Positions 23,911-31,078 of a stretch of 64,000 nucleotides of DNA are shown here, piece after piece. A program made the translations under genes and the position numbers. The stretch lies in NCBI RefSeq assembly GCF_902686445.1, contig NC_062227.1, forward strand, positions 30,744,777 through 30,808,776, written 5' to 3'. The DNA comes from Sciurus carolinensis. Taxonomy: Eukaryota > Chordata > Mammalia > Rodentia > Sciuridae. The notes below the pieces were generated by a model, which saw nothing but the letters and a program-made list of their open reading frames with translations, ran no database searches and was not told the origin of the DNA. How positions within the stretch are numbered: position 1 is the stretch's first letter; the number at the start of each line of letters is the position of its first letter.

Positions 23911-24836
23911 AATCCATGAGAATCATTTTTTGGTGGAAGTAAAGGCAGTGGTTGGGTAGATCCTTGGCTATGTCTTCCTAATCCTTTTTTATCATCATAA
24001 TTCATATTTTGTAACATATTTCTTACAGGAGTCCCTTGGTAAATCTGGTCAGTGGTGAGTTTCATATCCATTTGCTGCAGGACATCTCGTCCCCATAGGC
24101 TAATAGGAACATTACAGACATATGGTTGAAATATTCCTGTGTGTCCCTCTGTATCTTTCCACGATAATGAGGAAGCACTTTGATTGGGGCTTTCTGCCAC
24201 TCCTAAGCCTCTCAAGCTCTGAGCTGCTGTGATCAATGGCCAGTGCTTTGGCCAGACCATTGCACTGATAATACTTTTGTCTGCTCCTGTATCTAATAAA
24301 CCTGTAAATTCCATATTTCCCACTTTTAATTTTAGGAGGGGCCTCTGTTCCATATCCATAGTAAGGTTTATTAAAGTGGTTCCTGTTGATCCAAAACCTC
24401 CTTGTCTTTTATTTGTATTTTTACTGGGCCACAAAGAATGTTGACTGGGCAATATAAGCATTTGTGCAATGCGATCCCCTGGAGAGATGACCGTAATTCC
24501 TTTTGGTGAAGAGACCAAGGCTTTTATTTGTCCAGTGAAATCAGGATCAATAACCCCTGGGTGTACTATAAGTCCTTTTAGTGTTGAGGAACCTCTACCT
24601 AGTAATAGTCCTACACTATTCTGTGGGATTTTTTCATGCCAATCAGTATCAATCATCTGCACCCCCATATCTGGGGTTAGTATGAGTCTGGAGGTGGCAC
24701 AGATGTCCAATCCGGCACTTCCTGAGGTGGCTCTGCGCTCCCCTTCTCTGTGGGAGGATACCACCGTCGGGGAACTTGTTGAATTACCCCGTATATTTGT
24801 TGCGGGCCCCAGGGAGGGCCCTGTCTCCCATTTTTT
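23898..24836 (-). CDS. pro: Provirus A dUTPase-protease (pro frame)
   Basis: An open frame from the gag-pro slippery site to a stop at 23898; the first in-frame ATG is at 24764. The N-terminal half is a trimeric dUTPase with its five motifs visible: GSAGLDICA, LLLGRGSST, GVIDPDFTGQI, GDRIAQMLI and GGFGSTG. It would hydrolyse dUTP to limit uracil in viral DNA. The C-terminal half is an aspartic protease with an intact LLDTGADKS active site, followed by a G-patch-like tail (KKGLGRHSQG..HGLGFS), a betaretroviral feature. No internal stop is seen. Expression would need the -1 shift, because the in-frame ATG lies inside the gag overlap. Confidence 0.9.
   Translation of the reverse strand, partial: KKWETGPSLGPATNIRGNSTSSPTVVSSHREGERRATSGSAGLDICATSRLILTPDMGVQMIDTDWHEKIPQNSVGLLLGRGSSTLKGLIVHPGVIDPDFTGQIKALVSSPKGITVISPGDRIAQMLILPSQHSLWPSKNTNKRQGGFGSTGTTLINLTMDMEQRPLLKLKVGNMEFTGLLDTGADKSIISAMVWPKHWPLITAAQSLRGLGVAESPNQSASSLSWKDTEGHTGIFQPYVCNVPISLWGRDVLQQMDMKLTTDQIYQGTPVRNMLQNMNYDDKKGLGRHSQGSTQPLPLLPPKNDSHGLGFS
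23904..23910 (-). promoter_or_regulatory. Pro-pol -1 frameshift heptamer, provirus A
   Basis: The minus strand reads G GGT TTT in phase with pro, two codons before the pro stop. A -1 shift enters the pol frame, which is open from here. Confidence 0.7.
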
Positions 24837-25215
24837 TGAAGTTCAGGATTCGACCCTAGGAAATTATCCTCCCTATCTCTAATAGGCTGACAGGCACTAT
24901 TCCGATGACTTCCTCTTCTGCATCTTGGACATAGCCCTGGGGCATAAGGTGTAACAGATTTTACTATAGTTATCTCTTATCTTTTGTTAGGGCATTATCT
25001 CCTTGCTGCTGATTTTGTGCATCTATTGAAACGTATTGGTCTTCTCCTATTAACATTTCTATCGGGAAACCTTGCCACTATGTTTCTGCAAGCAGTTTCA
25101 ACAGCTATTTCTTGCCACTGAGCTTCCCCAATTAGCCATTGTTCTCCAGATAACACTGCTCTGCATAGCTGTCTCCAAGTCTTAACTGCCTCTTTAAAGT
25201 TTTTCTAATGGTTGA
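24677..25215 (-). pseudogene. gag: Provirus A gag remnant (capsid piece and nucleocapsid end)
   Basis: The last part of Gag is readable: a CCHC zinc knuckle CPRCRRGSHRNSAC (codons at 24931-24890) and a proline-rich tail ending ..WTSVPPPDSY at a TAA (24677-24679). Upstream, near 25085-25200, a capsid-like segment containing TWRQLCRAVLSGEQW is followed by a frame change and then jumps to the knuckle. The first zinc knuckle, the capsid C-terminus and most of matrix are missing or unrecognisable; 25216-25735 holds only degenerate purine-rich sequence on this strand. The copy cannot make a working Gag. Confidence 0.75.
24830..24836 (-). promoter_or_regulatory. Gag-pro -1 frameshift heptamer, provirus A
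   Basis: The minus strand reads A AAA AAT in phase with gag, followed a few bases later by a GGGCCC-TCCCTG-GGGCCC hairpin. Shifting -1 here leads without a stop into the dUTPase frame. Confidence 0.7.
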
Positions 25216-25760
25216 TGGTATCTCCATTTGCTCCTCAAATACGGGCAGGTTCTACAAATTTTGAAGCTCTTTCTATTAGGCTTAGGTTTCTCCTACCTTT
25301 TTCCCTTGTTCTTAAGTTTTCACTACCACTTGGTTATTCCTTTTTGGGGGTTCTTTATGTTAAACTTAATTCCCTTTTTTTCCCTTGTTCTCAGATTTTT
25401 TGAGCAATTATTTTCTAGGTCACCACTACTCAATCTTTCCTCACTTTATTCTCTTTAAGCATTCTTTTCTGTTACTATTAGACCCTGTTCATGAAGATCC
25501 CCCTTGTGGCACACTAAGCGGCTTTTCTTTACTTTAGCTGTTTTTTTTTTTTTTTTTTTTCTCAATGGCGTCCCATTGTTTTTCAATGGTTCCCTGAGGG
25601 GTTGCCGCACCCAGACCCCATTGCTACTAATCTGAATAGCTTTAGTTATGGCAATTACAATAACAGTGGCCTAGCTGCCAGGAGCAAGGAGATTGCTGAA
25701 AGGAAAACTATCAAGTGCGCATTAAAATTTTTATAGCGGCTTTTCACTTACTACCTAATT

Positions 25761-25959
25761 GGACCGCTCCAAGCGTGTTTCTACTTTCACTTTAATTAGA
25801 CCGCGTTCCACGCGCCAGGACCGCTAATGGCGTGTCCCGATATCGGACCACCTTCCGTGTGTCCTTATTTTTATTTTAATTGGACCGCATTCCGCGTGCC
25901 CCCAGGACCGCTGATAGCGTGTCCTGATACCCTTTAACTGGACCGCATTCCGCGTATCC
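25761..25959 (-). repeat. Seven near-palindromic 20-bp units in provirus A leader
   Basis: Units at about 25761, 25798, 25818, 25845, 25882, 25905 and 25940 follow GGACCGC-N5/6-GCGTGTCC (plus strand), each able to fold on itself. Several are preceded by a 'tttaatt' or 'tttaact' spacer, suggesting a larger duplicated module of two hairpins. They lie between the primer binding site and gag, where packaging and dimerisation signals usually are. Confidence 0.8.
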
Positions 25960-26083
25960 GGATAGTCGCTATACCGCGAACGTCGAGGCGCCTCTCCTTT
26001 ACCTGTTTACCTTTTTTGACTTCTTTATAACCGGTTTAGCTTGTTAAAAGATTTTAAGATATCTTACCTTGTCCCTTTTATCC

Positions 26084-26101
26084 TCCCGGGTTTCGGCACC
26101 A
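26084..26101 (-). promoter_or_regulatory. Provirus A primer binding site, tRNA-Phe type
   Basis: The minus strand reads TGGTGCCGAAACCCGGGA, 18 bases complementary to the 3' end of tRNA-Phe, two bases from the LTR end. Confidence 0.93.
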
Positions 26102-26103
26102 GC

Positions 26104-26598
26104 TGTCGCGTCCCCTCTGCCCGCAGAGAGAGACACGGCAAACGTCTGAAGCTTTGGAAGTTTATTGTGCACAGTTTCTTTCCTACGCTTCTCTTACCCC
26201 TAGCTTCTGCGCACTCTCAGCTTCCCTTTTCCCAGCTCCTTCCACTCCTGCGTACTCCCTCCTTCCAGTTCCGCTCCCGCTGCTGCCGCGGCCGCCGTCG
26301 CCGCCGTCGCCGCCGCCGTTGCCGCAGCTTCTTCCGTCCCTTCCTCAGCTTCTTCCTCCTACTCTCCCACCCACCAGGCTTATATACACTTCAACCAATC
26401 AGGGGAGAGTACACGAGATAAACGCGGACAGCTGCAGGCACAGGATGGGTACACGAGGGGGGGCATGCTCTAATCACATCGTTAACTAGCCAATCATTGG
26501 AATTCGCTGGTTGTTTACTGTATAGCTGGCCGCTTTTGGCTCAGCGTCAGGCGCCATCTTGACCATGTCTAAGGCTGGGGGCTCTAGAAACCCCGACA
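26104..26598 (-). repeat. Provirus A 5' LTR (promoter)
   Basis: A 495-bp LTR with the same sequence as the 3' copy apart from the trinucleotide tract (net +9 bp) and one extra G in a G-run. TATA box at 26379-26386 and poly-A signal at 26161-26166 (plus coordinates). It should drive transcription leftward. Confidence 0.95.
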
Positions 26599-26604
26599 CC
26601 ACAC

Positions 26605-27639
26605 CAGCTTCTTCCTGGCTGAACTCAATCAGAAGCCACAGAGCAAGGAGCCCCTCTGATGTGGCTCACAAAGGTCAATTCTCTGGGACATGGAGCAGGG
26701 CAAAGAAAGGTTGTGAATGGATCTCAGGGAAAGGGTGGCAAACAGAGAGAAACCAGCACACGTCTTTATTTCTCTACTAGGTAGAATGTTCCTGATGGTG
26801 AAACCACTTCTCATGCATCCATGCATCTGAGCACCAAGCACAAGTTTGGCCCAGAGTAAGCACTCAATAAATCTTTGTGGAAGCAAACTATAATGTCAGG
26901 GCATGTACAATATTTATATTTAATTTAATATTGAAGGGAAAGCAGGTAAATAAGTTGTTTATTATCCATCTTTGGCCTATTTTCACATGGAATTTTTTAT
27001 ACGTTCCTTGATATCATATCTAATTTAAACAACAACACAACAAGAATGAATCCACTGTAAAAGTTAATTGTGGTCATCTTGCTTTGTTGAGTTCAACCTA
27101 ACAACTCTAGAAGCAACACAAACCTAGAAGTAGTAGTATCCACATGAAGCTATCAGCACAAGATATAAACCATGAGAACCACAAAATATTTCCTTTAGTG
27201 ATGCTTGTTAATCAATTGATCATCACCTCTAGACCCTGGCAGACAGTGGGCAATTAATAAAAGCCTGTTGACTGTCTTGCATAAGCAAGCCAGGTCAATT
27301 GTTTGAGGTAATTCAGATACTTTAATGATAGAGATGAGACTGTTGGGTAGGGTGACCAACTGTCCAGGTCAGCCTGGGACTGTCCTGGGTTTAGGGATAG
27401 TCCCTCGACCCCAGGAAAACTGGGAAAGGTTCAATGAAAAAAAATACAGATTTTGATTTTTCATGCGATGACTTCATTGAGAGGTATTACTGAAAGACGG
27501 TTACGCCATTACAATTCTTTGACAGTTACCTTGAATAACTTCACTGATTAATCAATTAACAAAGACAAACCCTTCACTTCTAGTATTCTCTTAACCTCAA
27601 TCATTATAAAAATTTTCAATCTAATTAATTTCTTAGGTA
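26605..27639. other. Host sequence between the two proviruses
   Basis: About 1 kb of ordinary intergenic DNA. No gene, young SINE or LTR is seen. It shows that the two proviruses are separate insertions and not one rearranged element. Confidence 0.6.
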
Positions 27640-27645
27640 TAAAAT

Positions 27646-28037
27646 TGTCAGGGACCAAGAAGTTCTCATTCTGAGAACATTCTGACCTTTACAATAAGCA
27701 GCAGCGCCCCTCCCCCCCTCCTGGCTGATAATTCTGACAGTATGGCGCCTATGGCGCCCACGGCTTCTCTTCCGGGACTACACTTTCCCGCCGGCGTGAA
27801 CTTCACCTTCCCGCCAGCGCGAATTTGCACCCTATCAGGAACCCGGCAGAAGAATACAACCAACCAGGCTGCACCTCGTCATACCCCTCATTCCCTCAGC
27901 ATAAATACCCGTGAGAACAATAAAAATTTGCAGCTTGATCAGAATTCCTGTCTTGCTGTCACTCCCTGTGTCTCTTGTCCCTTCATTCCTTCTCTCTTAG
28001 GTTTGCCGTCCGCGTTGATGTCCCGCGGGTCGGGACA
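27646..28037 (+). repeat. Provirus B 5' LTR (promoter)
   Basis: Begins TGTCAGGGACC and ends CGGGACA. It has a TATA-like CATAAATA near 27899 and a poly-A signal AATAAA at 27919-27924, only about 20 bp apart, so R is short. The U3 start contains AGAACATTCTGACCT (27674-27688), loosely like a steroid receptor element. Confidence 0.94.
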
Positions 28038-28039
28038 GT

Positions 28040-28057
28040 TGGCGCCCAACGTGGTTG
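28040..28057 (+). promoter_or_regulatory. Provirus B primer binding site, tRNA-Lys1,2 type
   Basis: TGGCGCCCAACGTGG matches the tRNA-Lys1,2 complement for 15 bases and then departs at the last three. Confidence 0.85.
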
Positions 28058-28180
28058 GCTCGAGCCTTTGTTTGAGAAGCGAACGCTGCCCTCTGGGGAA
28101 GACTTGGCCAAGCGGGATTCGGGATCGCCTCGGTGGACACGACCGGGAGTCAGATCCAGGAGGAGAGTGAGGCCAGCGCA

Positions 28181-28188
28181 AGGTGAGT
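28181..28188 (+). promoter_or_regulatory. Probable major splice donor, provirus B
   Basis: AG|GTGAGT, a near-perfect donor 14 bases before the gag ATG. This is the usual place for the donor of spliced env RNA. Confidence 0.6.
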
Positions 28189-28196
28189 GACGCACC

Positions 28197-30317
28197 ATGG
28201 GACAAGCAGTTTCGTCACATGATTTGTTTCTGACGGGTCTTGAGGAGGCCCTCAAGACTCGGGGAGCGCGTGTTAAGAAAAAGGATTTAAGATCATTCTT
28301 TTCACACATAGAGGATTTGTGTCCTTGGTTTCCCCTCAAGGGGTCAATTGATGGTAAAAGGTGGCTCAGAGTAGGAGACTGCCTCAAAGATTATTATGAG
28401 ACTTTTGGTCCTCAAAAGGTGCCTGTCACTGCCTTTTCTTATTGGAATTTAATTAATGAGATTCTTAAAAGCTCACCCTTTGACAGTGGTACTTTAAAAC
28501 TTGTAAAGATTGGGGAGCAGGCAATGCAATCCACCTCTCGCCCCCCATCGGCATGCCCTTCGGTTAGTATTCAAATGCCCCCTACTCAGCCTTCTCAGGA
28601 CCCTGGGACCCTCCCAGACCCCGGGAACCTCCCAGACCCCACCTTACCAAAAAAGTCCCCTAAAAGTCCCCCTAAGATTTATCCGGTTTTAAATCCCCAT
28701 GATGAGTTGACCCCAGAGGGTGAGGCTACCCTGGAGGAGGCAGCGGCTCAACACCATTCTCCAGACCTGCCACCTCTTAAAAATCCACTTCCCACTTATA
28801 CACCCCCTGCCTTTCGTGCTCCGGCCCTTCAGGGACCTACTGCCCCCCCAGACATTTTTTCCCCACTTCCCTTGCCTAATCTAACCCCTTTACGCGAGTC
28901 TCTCCAACATAGGCGGGAACAAATCCAACTTTTAAAAGAACTAAAAGCCCTTGATGCCGAGCTTCGCTCACTGGCCTTGGGCACGGAGTTAACACAAACT
29001 GGCCCAAGACCCCTCAATACTCGTAAGGTGAAGCCACGTGGTCAGCCTGTTCTTGCCTTTCCAGTCACTCGCAGTCAAGCAGATCAGCCCGCACAAACTG
29101 AAGCAGAGAATTTAAAAGGAAGTCAGGAAGAGGAATCAGGGGAGGAACAAGAGGTAGAACCAGAGAGGGAACAAGAGGAGGACCAGGAATCAGGGGATGA
29201 GGAGGAGCCCACCTCTGGACAGAGTGGAGCCCTTGGTTCTTATAAAAGGGTGAGCCTCCGCTTTCTTGAAAGACTTAAAAAGGCTTGTACACAGTATGGC
29301 CCCACTGCACCTTATACACTGGCCTTGCTAGAGAACCATAGTACACAGTGGCTCACCCCTAATGATTGGAAATTTTTGGCCCGAGCCACCCTCAGTGCGG
29401 GTGACTTCCTGTTGTGGAACGCAGACTTTAGGGAATACTGTCGGGAAACTGCCCAAAAAAATTCAACCAAGGCTTCCTCTAAATCCTGGACCTATGTTAA
29501 ACTAGTGGGTAATGCGCCATTTGATACTAACCCTAAACAGGCACGCTTTCCTACTGGGCTCCTAGCACAGGTTCAAACTGCTGGTTTGCATGCTTGGAGA
29601 CGGCTCCCTCAAAAGGGCTCGGCCACTACCTCCCTAGCAAAAATTCGTCAGGGTCCTGACGAGCCTTACAGTGACTTTGTTGCCCGGCTTAATCTAACTG
29701 CGGAGCGCTTACTTGGACCAAGTGAAAACGAGAGCTTCTTTGTAAAATATCTTGCCTTTGAAAATGCCAACCCAATATGTCAAGATGTTCTTCGGCCCCA
29801 CAAAGATAAAGGGGACCTTTCTGACTTCATTAGGCTGTGTGCCGGGGTAGGAACAGCCCATGCCATGGGTCTCGCCATTGGTGCCGCCTTCACCAAGGCC
29901 CTTCACCACCCTGGCCCACGTACTTGCTTTACTTGCAAACAACCTGGCCATTTTGCGCGAGACTGCCCAACAGGGAAACTGGGTCAAGGACCCATATCTC
30001 CTCAAACAAGGACTAAACCACCTCCGCTCACCCTTTGCCCTAAATGTGGTAAAGGTCGCCACTGGGCCAAGGAGTGTAGATCCAAGACCAATGCCCTTGG
30101 ACAGCCTATTCCCTCTAACTTCTCGGGAAACTCCTCTCGGGGCCAGCCCCTGGCCCCGACCACCCCCAGAGCAGACCCAGGGGCAATAAGGTTTGTTCCC
30201 TCTCAGACTCCCAACCCAATCCAGGCTCCCTGTCCTTCTCCACAATCACCTCCCTCCAACGTGCTACCCCAGGCAGCGCAGGATTGGACCTCTGTGCCTC
30301 CACCGATACAATATTAG
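28197..30317 (+). CDS. gag: Provirus B Gag polyprotein, complete (706 codons)
   Basis: An uninterrupted frame with a strong start context (CACC ATG G). Gly2 and nearby Ser fit N-terminal myristoylation. The matrix region (1-110) contains CPWFP and VGDCLKDYYETF, a type-D-like pattern. A proline-rich segment (115-235) carries a PTAP late-budding motif at 214-217. A Glu-rich stretch (309-337) precedes capsid, which starts near 350 and holds the major homology region IRQGPDEPYSDFVARL (483-498). Nucleocapsid has two CCHC knuckles, C577-C590 and C614-C627. The tail ends WTSVPPPIQY and overlaps the dUTPase frame. It would form and bud particles. I see no inactivating change, although the whole provirus is defective. 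Confidence 0.95.
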   Translation: MGQAVSSHDLFLTGLEEALKTRGARVKKKDLRSFFSHIEDLCPWFPLKGSIDGKRWLRVGDCLKDYYETFGPQKVPVTAFSYWNLINEILKSSPFDSGTLKLVKIGEQAMQSTSRPPSACPSVSIQMPPTQPSQDPGTLPDPGNLPDPTLPKKSPKSPPKIYPVLNPHDELTPEGEATLEEAAAQHHSPDLPPLKNPLPTYTPPAFRAPALQGPTAPPDIFSPLPLPNLTPLRESLQHRREQIQLLKELKALDAELRSLALGTELTQTGPRPLNTRKVKPRGQPVLAFPVTRSQADQPAQTEAENLKGSQEEESGEEQEVEPEREQEEDQESGDEEEPTSGQSGALGSYKRVSLRFLERLKKACTQYGPTAPYTLALLENHSTQWLTPNDWKFLARATLSAGDFLLWNADFREYCRETAQKNSTKASSKSWTYVKLVGNAPFDTNPKQARFPTGLLAQVQTAGLHAWRRLPQKGSATTSLAKIRQGPDEPYSDFVARLNLTAERLLGPSENESFFVKYLAFENANPICQDVLRPHKDKGDLSDFIRLCAGVGTAHAMGLAIGAAFTKALHHPGPRTCFTCKQPGHFARDCPTGKLGQGPISPQTRTKPPPLTLCPKCGKGRHWAKECRSKTNALGQPIPSNFSGNSSRGQPLAPTTPRADPGAIRFVPSQTPNPIQAPCPSPQSPPSNVLPQAAQDWTSVPPPIQY
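30125..30157 (+). promoter_or_regulatory. Gag-pro -1 frameshift signal, provirus B
   Basis: The slippery heptamer G GGA AAC (30125-30131) is in phase with gag. Seven bases later an 8-bp perfect stem, GGGGCCAG / CTGGCCCC with a CCC loop (30139-30157), can stall the ribosome. A -1 shift enters the open dUTPase frame. An earlier GGGAAAC at 29973 is out of phase and not used. Confidence 0.88.
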
Positions 30318-30604
30318 ACTCTATGCAAGGACCTCAAATAATACCCACTGGGGTTGTAGGCCCCCCTCCACCTCATATGTGTGCTCTTATTCTTGGGAGA
30401 GCTTCTACCACCTTACAAGGTGTTCAGGTCTTCCCTGGCATCATTGATGATGATTACACTGGAGAAATTAAAATACTGGCCACAGCTGTTAACGGAGTAG
30501 CGGCCATCCCTGCAGGAACAAAAATTGCACAATTAATACTCCTTCCCCTCAATTCAGGAAATTCACCAGGAAACACAGCCTCTTTAGGTTCCTCTGATGT
30601 GTAG
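30131..30604 (+). CDS. Provirus B dUTPase (pro frame, N-terminal half)
   Basis: From the frameshift site the pro frame reads through the gag tail into a dUTPase. Motif 1 is GSAGLDLCAS, motif 2 LILGRASTT, motif 3 GIIDDDYTGEI and motif 4 GTKIAQLILLP. The C-terminal glycine-rich motif is short (LGSSDV) and meets a TAG at 30602-30604. The stop lies between the dUTPase and the protease, so a dUTPase could still be made as a Gag fusion, but no protease would follow. An ATG at 30284 is probably not the real start because motif 1 begins upstream of it. Confidence 0.8.
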   Translation, partial: LLSGPAPGPDHPQSRPRGNKVCSLSDSQPNPGSLSFSTITSLQRATPGSAGLDLCASTDTILDSMQGPQIIPTGVVGPPPPHMCALILGRASTTLQGVQVFPGIIDDDYTGEIKILATAVNGVAAIPAGTKIAQLILLPLNSGNSPGNTASLGSSDV

Positions 30605-31078
30605 TGGGTCCAACCTATCTCCCACAAAAGACCCACTCTTACCTTATTTATTGAAGGAAAGAAATTCCAAGGGATCCTAGATACTAGTGCGGACGCCACA
30701 GTTATTTCTCAAAAATATTGGCCATCAGAATGGCCCCTCACCTCATCACTAACTGACCTTAAAGGAATAGGGCAGTCAAGAAACCCCTTAGTTAGCTCCA
30801 GGGTGCTTAATTGGACTGACACAAAAGATAACACAGGGAATAAAGGAACCGTTACCCCCTTCGTTGTTCCTGATCTCCCTGTCAACCTTTGGGGATGAGA
30901 CATTCTAAGCCAAATGAAAGTTATTCTTGCTAGTCCCGACTCTTTAGTCACTCATCAAATGCTTCGTATGGGCTTTATCCCTGGTACAGGCCTTGGGAGG
31001 CTAGGACAAGGACAGGTTGAGCCTGTACAGTCCATACAAAAAACAGACAAATTTGGACTTGGGTATTTGGCTTTTTAG
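30605..31078 (+). pseudogene. pro: Provirus B protease, inactivated
   Basis: The pro frame continues after the TAG with a retroviral aspartic protease. The catalytic triad reads D-T-S (ILDTSADATV) instead of D-T-G. A second in-frame stop, TGA at 30896-30898, follows LPVNLWG. A G-patch-like end (GTGLGRLGQGQ) and a TAG at 31076-31078 close the frame. The two stops and the Gly-to-Ser change should abolish activity. Confidence 0.85.

Larger units (their letters stand above)
19664..26604 (-). mobile_element. Provirus A: class II (betaretrovirus-like, IAP-like) ERV
   Basis: A provirus on the minus strand with both LTRs (5' LTR 26104-26598, 3' LTR 19670-20154), flanked by the 6-bp target duplication CCACAC (19664-19669 and 26599-26604). 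It has a tRNA-Phe primer binding site, which IAP elements are known to use. The coding order is gag remnant, dUTPase-protease, pol, env TM remnant, constitutive transport element. Six-bp duplications and a dUTPase in the pro frame are class II traits. The LTRs differ only in repeat length, so insertion was recent. Gag is extensively deleted and env lacks its surface subunit, so the copy is not autonomous. Confidence 0.95.

Noticed and set aside
29973..29979. First GGGAAAC in provirus B gag as the frameshift site
   Set aside because: It is read GGG AAA C in the gag phase and so cannot slip as X XXY YYZ; the copy at 30125 is in phase.
29860..30189. 109-codon frame overlapping gag
   Set aside because: It is in the remaining frame (neither gag nor pro) and has no retroviral counterpart.
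31072..31078. T TTT TAG as a pro-pol slippery site in provirus B
   Set aside because: The last three bases do not fit the YYZ pattern of a canonical heptamer; the natural site could not be settled by eye.
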